From NCBI GenBank assembly GCA_030647705.1, contig JAUSJJ010000301.1:1-5451 (forward strand): 5,451 nt of DNA, given 5' to 3'. The notes below the pieces were generated by a model. It was given only the letters and a program-made list of their open reading frames with translations, had not been told where the DNA came from and did not search any database. Position 1 is the stretch's first letter; each line of letters starts with the position of its first letter. Below are positions 1 to 5,257 of this stretch, in pieces. Both the position numbers and the translations under genes were made by a program. Source of the stretch: Dehalococcoidia bacterium (GTDB lineage: Bacteria > Chloroflexota > Dehalococcoidia > JAUSJJ01).

Positions 1-649
1 ACGCCTTGGGATAGGGCAGCGGAAACCCCTGCAGATAGATCGGCACCTCGCCCATCACGCACACAGCCTCCATACCTCTCTTGCGCGCTACACCCAGCAG
101 AAGGCCGTTCAGGCCGGTGATGTTGCCCTGCCCGCCCCTGCCCTCGATGTCCGACATCAGCACTGTGTTGTCGTACTTCGTCACTTCCGTGACCAGCCTA
201 TCGCTATTGGGCACTGCCCACACCCTTGGCCTCACCGCGTGGTGGATAGGCGATACCGCCGCCCCCGAAGTGTAGACCCGGCCACAGCCGAACTTGCAGG
301 CCACGTCCAGTACCAGGTTGGCGATGACGTAGGCGCTGGTCCCCTGGGCATAAGTCCGGCCTCCCTCGGTGGGCTGCTCTTCACCGATGAACAGAATGAT
401 ATCCCTTTTCTCAGTCCTCTTGAAATAGAACTTGCTGGAGGGGAACTCCAGCTCTTTCATTTCACCGCCTCTGATGAGTACCTTCCTGGGATAGAAGAAC
501 TCCCACGGCTCGATCTCGCCGAATTCCTCGGCCCCCAACATGCCTCGCAAGGCATCGACCGCCATAAGCCCGACGTTGCCGATCCCGGGCCACGAGGCTA
601 CCAATACCGGGCTTTCAAGTTTGGGTTCTTTGTAGAGCGTGACTCCCAT
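1..649 (-). CDS. PAC2-family protein (proteasome assembly chaperone-like), partial
   Basis: The gene reads leftward off the window edge, so its C-terminus is missing; 216 residues are visible. The PAC2/DUF75 family (COG2047-like) includes archaeal and eukaryotic proteasome-assembly chaperones and many bacterial members of unknown role, usually about 250-300 residues, so perhaps a fifth is missing. Family signatures seen are SWPGIGNVG at residues 19-27, FGEIEPWEFF at 43-52, the glycine-rich ITGLNGLLLGVA at 177-188, and MGEVP at 199-203. No signal peptide or membrane segment is visible, so it should be cytoplasmic. The ATG at 649 is preceded by AAAGAGG five bases upstream, a good ribosome binding site. 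It follows the 210-residue gene by 42 bases on the same strand, with no promoter or terminator in the gap, so the two are probably cotranscribed. The family call is solid. A proteasome link in this organism is not shown by the sequence. Confidence 0.88.
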   Translation of the reverse strand, partial: MGVTLYKEPKLESPVLVASWPGIGNVGLMAVDALRGMLGAEEFGEIEPWEFFYPRKVLIRGGEMKELEFPSSKFYFKRTEKRDIILFIGEEQPTEGGRTYAQGTSAYVIANLVLDVACKFGCGRVYTSGAAVSPIHHAVRPRVWAVPNSDRLVTEVTKYDNTVLMSDIEGRGGQGNITGLNGLLLGVARKRGMEAVCVMGEVPIYLQGFPLPYPKA

Positions 650-691
650 GACGCCTCTTTTCCTTTTCAGAATAGGCCGTTCGCCACAATC

Positions 692-1324
692 TCAACCCTT
701 AGCTTCCCGCTCTTCGCTTTCGTTTCGCGCCCTGACCCAACGTTTGATCTCATCGAGTCCCGGCGGAGCGACGTAGAATACGCGAATGTCCTGGGCAAAC
801 TGGACCTGGTGGCCTTCCCTCATCAGCAATATGCCGATGTCATCTTCCTTCAACGTCTCATCGATCTTCTTCGCGATGTGCTCGTTTCTGCGTTTGTGGG
901 CCTCCGCGTAGAAGTCGTAGACCGTTTTCAGGGCCTTTTCGCTCTGCAAGCCGACGCTTAGACACCTGTTCCAGTCCATGAACTCTGCCAACAACTCCGG
1001 GTCTTCTATGGGCTCCAGCCTGGCTCCGTTGTCCAGCCTGGCCCCGGCAACCCGGTAGCTGCCCTGGCTCAATTCTTCAATTGCCTTGGCCCCGTCTTCG
1101 CCCCCGATCGGCAGCATTTCGTGGTAGACCTCCTTCACCTGCCCCAGCCTGGCCTCCATACCGGCCACATGGGACTCAACCTGCTCCCAGTACTTGTCTA
1201 CCATCTCCTGCAATTCCGCCTCGGCTTCTTTCGGAGCGAAGACAAGAGGCACAAAAAGCAGCCTCCTGCCGCTCCTGTACCCCTCAACCGCCGGCCTCTC
1301 GATTTTGCCCAGTTGCTCAGCCAT
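692..1324 (-). CDS. Conserved hypothetical protein, 210 aa, upstream partner of PAC2 gene
   Basis: This encodes a soluble 210-residue protein that I cannot assign to a named family, although the sequence resembles uncharacterised Dehalococcoidia proteins I recall. Residues 31-90 are strongly helical and charged (EAEAELQEMVDKYWEQVE, then MEARLGQVKEVYHEML) and could form a coiled coil or helical bundle. A compact segment follows (LLAEFMDWNRCLSVGLQ, 111-127). The most motif-like part is C-terminal: KRRNEHIAKKIDETL (144-158), then GILLMREGHQVQF (164-176), VFYVAPP (182-188) and DEIKRW (191-196), ending in a charged tail. There is no signal peptide or membrane helix. I chose ATG 1324 because AGGGAG lies about five bases upstream; the frame stays open another 24 codons upstream to 1396, but that extension has no visible ribosome site and is arginine-rich. 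It is first in a leftward operon with the PAC2 gene and is driven by the promoter at 1420-1448. Confidence 0.85.
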   Translation of the reverse strand: MAEQLGKIERPAVEGYRSGRRLLFVPLVFAPKEAEAELQEMVDKYWEQVESHVAGMEARLGQVKEVYHEMLPIGGEDGAKAIEELSQGSYRVAGARLDNGARLEPIEDPELLAEFMDWNRCLSVGLQSEKALKTVYDFYAEAHKRRNEHIAKKIDETLKEDDIGILLMREGHQVQFAQDIRVFYVAPPGLDEIKRWVRARNESEEREAKG

Positions 1325-1419
1325 GTTTCTCCCTGACCCTAAAAGAGAATGAAGCGCAATCCGCCGAAAGGCCCACGACCGGCTCAAACGCGGCACGCGA
1401 AGACCGCGTCCTGGCCCCT

Positions 1420-1448
1420 ATTATAGCAGCTTCCGGCGCCCTACCCAA
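1420..1448 (-). promoter_or_regulatory. Sigma-70-type promoter for the 210-aa/PAC2 operon
   Basis: Read on the minus strand, the -35 box is TTGGGT (1448-1443) and the -10 box is a perfect TATAAT (1425-1420), separated by exactly 17 bases. Transcription would begin near 1413, leaving a leader of about 90 bases before ATG 1324. The boxes are seen directly; activity is inferred. Confidence 0.62.
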
Positions 1449-1460
1449 TAACCTCTTCGT

Positions 1461-1478
1461 GCAACCGAATGATGTTGC
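1461..1478. repeat. Small inverted repeat between the divergent promoters
   Basis: GCAAC (1461-1465) and GTTGC (1474-1478) are 5-base inverted arms around an 8-base centre. They lie about 12 bases upstream of the leftward -35 box and about 70 bases upstream of the rightward one. The placement would suit a regulator's operator, but arms this short arise easily by chance. Confidence 0.2.
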
Positions 1479-1549
1479 GGCAGGCACAAGGAAACCATCG
1501 CCTCGTGTCAAAGAGGTCTATCTCAGATGGGCCTCCTCTGCACAGAATC

Positions 1550-1578
1550 TTGTCTATCCACCAGATTCGGCATATAAT
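1550..1578 (+). promoter_or_regulatory. Sigma-70-type promoter for the ene-reductase
   Basis: The -35 box is TTGTCT (1550-1555, four of six consensus bases) and the -10 box is a perfect TATAAT (1573-1578), with a 17-base spacer. Transcription would start near 1585, giving a leader of about 50 bases that ends in an AAGGGGG ribosome site six bases before ATG 1636. This arrangement supports ATG 1636 as the true start rather than any codon further upstream in the same open frame. Confidence 0.68.
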
Positions 1579-1635
1579 GACAGCGATTTTCGAGCACAGT
1601 TTGAGTTGCCACACTCCAACAAAAAGGGGGCCGAA

Positions 1636-3009
1636 ATGAAACTGCTTGAACCGATCCAAATGGGCGGCGTCCAACTCAAGAACAGGGTCGTCATGCCCGC
1701 GATGTTCGTCAATCTCGGCCTGAGGAGCCGCCGCGCCCGCGCCTTCTACGTTGAGAGGGCCAGGGGGGGGGTGGCCGCCATCATAATGGTGGGCACTTCC
1801 GTAGACCTCTTCTTCTCGGACGCGGCATGGGGCAAGCCGGGCGGCGTGGCCGGTTTCATCGATGGGCTGAAGCAGCTCACCAGTGACGTGCAACAGGCCG
1901 GATCTAAAATAGGCATACAGTTGTTTCACACCAGCCGGTTTCCCTCCGGAACGGGACTGGAGGACACCAGGGGAGATGCGGTTGCTCCATCCGCCATGGA
2001 CGACATCCGCTACAAGGGTGGCAAGTCTGGCCTGCCCCCTTACGTCCCATGCAGAGAGCTCACCACCACCGAGGTCGAGACTATCATCGGCCGTTTTGGC
2101 GCTGCCGCACGCGGGGTGAAAGAGGCCGGATTCGACTTCCTGGAGATGAATGCCGCTCACGGGCACTTCGCCTCCCAGTTCTTCTCGCCGCTCGATAACC
2201 GGCGCACGGACCGCTTTGGCGGAGACATACGCGATCGCATGACCTTCGGCCTGGAATGCGTCAAGACCATGCGCGCTGCAACCAGCCCGGGATTCCCCAT
2301 CATCTACCGCATCGGGGGGCAGGACGAGGTCCCGGGAGGAGTCACGCTTTCTGACAACGTCGCCTTTGCAGTAGAACTGCAGAAGGCCGGCGTGGATGCC
2401 TTCAATATCTCGGTGGGCAGCCCGGATGATCCTCGACGTTATTTCGCCGGATTCCTTACACCAACTTCCGATCGACCCGAGGCGCTTCTCGCCGACTGGG
2501 CCGCCGCCTTCAAACAGAAGGTGACGGCGCCGGTGATTGTAGTGGGACGCATCCACGCTCCAGAGGTGGCGGAACAGATAATCTCCCAGGGCAAGACCGA
2601 CCTGGTGGCAGTGGGCAGACAACTGCTGTCTGACCCGCACTGGACGGCCAAGATAGCCTCCGGCAAACACGATGAGATCGTACGGTGCCTGAGCTGCAAC
2701 ACCTGCATGGCCAGCGTGGCAGCCGGAGATATCCGCTGCTCCGTCAACCCGATACTGGGCAAAGAGACCGAGTACATCGTTGCGCCCACCGCAAAGCCAA
2801 AGAGAGTGCTGGTGATAGGTGGCGGCGCGGCAGGCATGGAGGCGGCCACGGTAGCCGCCCTGCGTGGCCACGACGTGACTCTCTGGGAGAAAGAGAATAG
2901 CCTGGGCGGACAACTTAAGGCGGCCAGCGTGCCTCCCCACAAGAAAGAGATCGGCATGCTGAATCCCACTCTGCAGGTGCTTGCGCAGAGGGCAGGCGAC
3001 AAGTCGTAG
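1636..3009 (+). CDS. Ene-reductase N-terminal part: FMN barrel, Fe-S site and half of the FAD domain
   Basis: This is the translated product up to the in-frame TAG, 457 residues. Residues 1 to about 345 form an old-yellow-enzyme TIM barrel: KNRVVMPAM at 15-23, IQLFHTSR at 94-101, AAHGHFASQFFSPLDNRRTD at 173-192, and VGRQLLSDP at 326-334 near the phosphate-binding end. Cys351, 354, 357 and 368 form a C-x2-C-x2-C-x10-C cluster that should bind [4Fe-4S]. An FAD/ADP-binding fold starts at RVLVIGGGAAGMEAA (390-404), and SLGGQL (422-427) follows. Enzymes of this build (2,4-dienoyl-CoA reductase, 2-enoate reductase, trimethylamine dehydrogenase relatives) pass electrons from NAD(P)H through FAD and Fe-S to FMN to reduce, or in some cases oxidise, the substrate. 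The substrate cannot be told from sequence. Two usual motif residues differ: HTSR replaces HAGR, and His177 sits where Tyr is common in HGY. If translation stops here, the NAD(P)H domain is lost and the enzyme probably cannot use its usual electron donor. Confidence 0.85.
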   Translation: MKLLEPIQMGGVQLKNRVVMPAMFVNLGLRSRRARAFYVERARGGVAAIIMVGTSVDLFFSDAAWGKPGGVAGFIDGLKQLTSDVQQAGSKIGIQLFHTSRFPSGTGLEDTRGDAVAPSAMDDIRYKGGKSGLPPYVPCRELTTTEVETIIGRFGAAARGVKEAGFDFLEMNAAHGHFASQFFSPLDNRRTDRFGGDIRDRMTFGLECVKTMRAATSPGFPIIYRIGGQDEVPGGVTLSDNVAFAVELQKAGVDAFNISVGSPDDPRRYFAGFLTPTSDRPEALLADWAAAFKQKVTAPVIVVGRIHAPEVAEQIISQGKTDLVAVGRQLLSDPHWTAKIASGKHDEIVRCLSCNTCMASVAAGDIRCSVNPILGKETEYIVAPTAKPKRVLVIGGGAAGMEAATVAALRGHDVTLWEKENSLGGQLKAASVPPHKKEIGMLNPTLQVLAQRAGDKS

Positions 3010-3036
3010 CTGGGGCAGGACGCAGGCCTCGATGCT

Positions 3037-3585
3037 GTGCTGAAAGCGAAACCGGACGCCGTGGTTGTGGCTACCGGCGCCACACCCATCATGCCGGACG
3101 GCATCCCCGGCGTGAAGCGCGCCAACGTGGCAGGAGCGTTGGACATACTGGGAAATCGTGCCCTGGTGGGAACACGGGTGGTGATAGTCGGGGGTGGCTT
3201 GATAGGGTGTGAGACCGCCGAGTACCTGGCCGAGCAGGGCAAGAGGGTCACCGTGGTGGAGATGCTGGACCAGTTGGCCTGCGACCTCGCTCCCCTGCTG
3301 AGGAAGCCGCTGCTGGACAGGCTGGTCAAACTCGGAGTCAATACAGAGGTACGGACGAAAGTTACCGAGATAGCAGCGAACGGGGTGAACGCTGCGCAAG
3401 GCGGCATCAGGAGATGGTTTGAGACCGACACCGTGGTGCTGGCCGTGGGCATGGCTGCCAGAAAAGGTCTCGCCGCAGACCTGCAGGGCAAGGTGCAGGA
3501 GCTTCACATAGCCGGCGATTGTGCCGAGCCCCGCAAGATCGTGGATGCCATGAGCGATGGCGCCCGCGTCGGATTTGCCGTTTGA
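3037..3585 (+). CDS. Ene-reductase C-terminal part: NAD(P)H-binding and FAD-closing segments
   Basis: This is the continuation of the same frame after the TAG. It would be a separate protein only if translation restarted, for example at GTG 3037, where the nearest purine-rich sequence (GCAGG) is about ten bases away; restart therefore looks weak. Counting from ATG 1636, it holds VVVATGATP (476-484), the second FAD contact of this family; the NAD(P)H-binding VVIVGGGLIGCETAEYLAEQG beginning at 515, with GGGLIG at 519-524; the strand-ending acidic residue in VTVVEM; TDTVVLAVG; and the closing FAD motif HIAGDCAEPRKIVDA (624-638). The protein ends in TGA at the normal family end point. All motifs look functional, which argues that the interruption upstream is recent or artificial. 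Alone, this piece lacks the FMN barrel and Fe-S site and would not be an ene-reductase. Confidence 0.7.
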   Translation: MLKAKPDAVVVATGATPIMPDGIPGVKRANVAGALDILGNRALVGTRVVIVGGGLIGCETAEYLAEQGKRVTVVEMLDQLACDLAPLLRKPLLDRLVKLGVNTEVRTKVTEIAANGVNAAQGGIRRWFETDTVVLAVGMAARKGLAADLQGKVQELHIAGDCAEPRKIVDAMSDGARVGFAV

Positions 3586-3606
3586 ATCGTGACTGAGGCC
3601 CGCGCC

Positions 3607-3635
3607 TTGCAGACCCGCTTCGATTCTGATAAACT
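3607..3635 (+). promoter_or_regulatory. Possible promoter for tRNA-Lys
   Basis: A weak -35 match TTGCAG (3607-3612) is followed after 17 bases by TAAACT (3630-3635). The latter is preceded by TGA, giving an extended -10 (TG at 3627-3628). Transcription would start near 3642, about 50 bases before the tRNA. The boxes match consensus poorly, and the tRNA could instead be read from the promoter at 1550-1578. Confidence 0.3.
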
Positions 3636-3693
3636 TACTTGGTTGCCAGGCAGAATCACTCCATTTCTGAGGTTAGCCGGGCAGACTCCAGAC

Positions 3694-3769
<76 letters not shown>

Positions 3770-3793
3770 CAAAGCTGAGACTTGGGCTCTTGA

Positions 3794-3812
3794 CCTGCTG
3801 AACAGCAGCAGG
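3794..3812 (+). terminator. Perfect 7-bp hairpin downstream of tRNA-Lys
   Basis: CCTGCTG (3794-3800) and CAGCAGG (3806-3812) form a perfect seven-pair stem with the loop AACAG. It lies 24 bases after the tRNA 3' end, where a terminator or processing structure would be expected. No T-run follows (the next bases are CACCAGAT), so it is not a standard intrinsic terminator. Confidence 0.35.
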
Positions 3813-3873
3813 CACCAGATAGGGGCTGAAGCTAGTCTAGACCAACTAAACCCGGGCGGGCTCCCCAAGATGA

Positions 3874-4282
3874 ATGGTGCAGACAAGAGTGGGAGACACC
3901 GAATGGCTGTTGGAAGGCTTCAAGTATGACCTGGAGACGTGCACAAAGCCCAGAACTGTGGCGTATTACTGTGATAACGTCCGTCGCTTCCTGAGTTGGG
4001 CAGTTACCGTGGGCGCTGCCGACGCCAATGTAATCAGTAAGCGACACGTACAGACCTTCTTCCATCACCTGCTTGAAGAGAGACCGACCGCAACCGCCGG
4101 CAATGGATCTTCGCGGCTACTTCATCTCACTGAGCGTACGCGCTGGCCCTACTACGCCTCCGATCGAGTCTTACCGCCCGGAACACACCGATCGCATGGT
4201 GAACGTCCTCGATCACTACTGGCAGACAGCCGGGGCCACGAGTCAATAGATGCTGGCCGCGAAGGATCGTGCCCGCGGCGCT
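3874..4282 (+). pseudogene. Tyrosine recombinase (phage-type integrase/XerC-D-like), decayed N-terminal remnant
   Basis: From ATG 3874 the frame gives a recognisable SAM-like core-binding domain of a tyrosine recombinase: WLLEGFKYDLE, then TVAYYCDNVRRFLSWA, ISKRHVQTFFHHLLEE and LTERTRWPYY. The similarity stops at about 4156 and resumes one base out of phase from 4157 with PPIESYRPEHTDRMVNVLDH, a segment that in relatives lies beyond the core-binding domain. The intervening part (about 30 residues in relatives, as I recall them) is therefore deleted with a frameshift. This second frame meets TAG at 4247-4249, continues as MLAAKDRA, and loses similarity near 4280, where the convergent ABC gene ends. 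The whole catalytic domain (R...HxxR...Y) is gone, so no activity is possible. No clear ribosome site precedes ATG 3874. The position just downstream of tRNA-Lys is typical of integrases of tRNA-targeting elements. The family call is confident; the element type is unknown. Confidence 0.8.
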
Positions 4283-5257
4283 TCAGAACTCCAGATGACA
4301 GGCCACTTGATGCTGGCCGGCAGCCATGCGTAGTTCAGGTTCGCTCTCACGGCAGATCGCCATGACAAACCGGCAACGGGGATGAAAGCGGCATCCGGGT
4401 GGGATGTCCAGCGGGCTGGGCACCTCGCCCTCGACCAGGCCCAGCTTCTGCATACTGCCTGGCTTCAACTGGGGGACGGCAGCCAACAACGCTCTGGTGT
4501 AAGGGTGAAGCGGATGTCCGAACAGATCCCTGGTCTCTGACATTTCCACGATCTTCCCCAGGTACATGACTGCCGTTTTCGTGGTCATGTGCCTCACCAC
4601 GCTGAGGTCATGGGCTATCATCAGGTAAGAAAGCCCGTGCCTCTCCTGAATGCCCATGATGAGGTTGATTATCTGCGCCCTGATCGAGGTATCGAGGGCC
4701 GAGACAGGCTCGTCCAGTACCAGGCACTGGGGACGGCTTATCAATGCCCTGGCCAGAGCGATCCTCTGTCTCTGGCCTCCGCTGAATTCATGAGGATACA
4801 GGGATGCGCTCCTCGGCGCCAGACCGACCTCCTGTAGCACGTCCTGCAATCGCTGTTTCACAGCCGCCCGCGGAGGAGAGTCCCTGGCCACCAGCGGTTC
4901 GCAGATGATATCGCCCACGCGCATCCTCGGGTTTAACGAGCTGAAAGGATCCTGGAAGACCGGTTGCACTGACTTCCGGTAGTCGGCGAGTTCTTTGCCA
5001 GTAAGCGATGCCACGTCCTTGCCGCAAAAGACGATCTGACCCGAAGTCGGCTTCTCCAGCAACAATATGAGTTTGCCGGTGGTGGTTTTGCCGCAACCCG
5101 ATTCGCCAACCAGCCCGAACCCTTCGCCTTGGCTCACGGCGAAGCTCACTCCGTCTACCGCCTTCACACGAGCCACGCTAGAGAACATTATCCCCCGGGT
5201 CACGTTGTAGTATTTCGTGAGTTTCCGCGCCTCCAGCAGAGCGACCTTCGTGTTCAA
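4283..5257 (-). CDS. Oligopeptide/dipeptide ABC importer ATPase, OppF/DppF type
   Basis: This is the cytoplasmic ATP-hydrolysing subunit of a peptide-type (also nickel or sugar-type) ABC importer, 324 residues from TTG 5257, the normal length for OppF/DppF. In that numbering the motifs are Walker A GESGCGKT (51-58), Q-loop FQDPFSSLNPR (101-111), signature FSGGQRQR (158-165), Walker B CLVLDE (178-183) with catalytic Glu183, D-loop SALD, and switch His216 in MIAHDLS. The C-terminal oligo_HPY region has HPLHPYTRALL (248-258) and GEVPSPLDIPPGCRFHPRC. Cys289, 295, 302 and 320 are spaced C-x5-C-x6-C-x17-C, the site that in some Opp/Dpp ATPases holds an Fe-S cluster. I prefer TTG 5257 over TTG 5272 because GGAGAGAG lies five bases upstream of it and because it overlaps the stop of the preceding gene as TTGA. 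It is the last gene of a leftward operon. The transported substrate cannot be read from this subunit. Confidence 0.95.
   Translation of the reverse strand: MNTKVALLEARKLTKYYNVTRGIMFSSVARVKAVDGVSFAVSQGEGFGLVGESGCGKTTTGKLILLLEKPTSGQIVFCGKDVASLTGKELADYRKSVQPVFQDPFSSLNPRMRVGDIICEPLVARDSPPRAAVKQRLQDVLQEVGLAPRSASLYPHEFSGGQRQRIALARALISRPQCLVLDEPVSALDTSIRAQIINLIMGIQERHGLSYLMIAHDLSVVRHMTTKTAVMYLGKIVEMSETRDLFGHPLHPYTRALLAAVPQLKPGSMQKLGLVEGEVPSPLDIPPGCRFHPRCRFVMAICRESEPELRMAAGQHQVACHLEF

Larger units (their letters stand above)
1636..3585 (+). pseudogene. NADH:flavin oxidoreductase/2-enoate reductase-type gene interrupted by one TAG
   Basis: The full reading frame is 650 codons including the final TGA, the normal size for this three-cofactor family (about 640-680 residues). 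Only codon 458, TAG at 3007-3009, breaks it. The frame is the same on both sides and no bases appear to be missing. By family alignment from memory, AGDKS-TAG-LG corresponds to AGVKVELG, so the TAG replaces what is commonly a glutamate (GAG), a single-base change. The 191 sense codons after the TAG keep every expected motif. Explanations are a recent nonsense mutation, a sequencing or assembly error, or readthrough. I favour the first two. The gene is a single transcription unit with its own promoter; the tRNA follows after about 108 bases. Confidence 0.72.

Noticed and set aside
239..961. A 240-codon plus-strand open frame
   Set aside because: It lies antisense across both the PAC2 gene and the 210-residue gene and their junction. 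The minus strand has clear family motifs and ribosome sites.
1325..1396. A 24-residue N-terminal extension of the 210-residue protein
   Set aside because: No ribosome site precedes it, and AGGGAG precedes ATG 1324. The extension is Arg-rich and unlike the rest of the protein.
1081..1635. N-terminal extension of the ene-reductase frame by 185 codons
   Set aside because: The extension runs antisense through the 210-residue gene and across both promoters. The protein family begins at MKLLEPI (ATG 1636), which has a strong ribosome site.
2439..3491. A 350-codon minus-strand open frame
   Set aside because: It is a shadow of the ene-reductase in another frame, with a low-complexity Ser/Thr/Ala/Pro composition and no motif or ribosome site.
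1441..3507. A 688-codon open frame on the minus strand, antisense to the ene-reductase
   Set aside because: Its translation has no recognisable domain and is rich in His, Gly and Arg, as expected from the antisense of GC-rich coding DNA. The plus strand carries all family motifs, a promoter and a ribosome site.
3832..4068. A 78-codon minus-strand open frame
   Set aside because: It is antisense to the recognisable core-binding domain of the recombinase remnant.
4157..4365. Reading the recombinase straight on to 4365 as an intact 163-residue protein
   Set aside because: Family similarity leaves this frame at about 4156 and continues in the next frame. The remaining residues are Arg/Pro-rich shadow sequence running into the ABC gene's 3' end.
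4788..5096. A 102-codon minus-strand open frame
   Set aside because: It lies inside the OppF/DppF-type ATPase in another frame; the ATPase motifs are all in the annotated frame.
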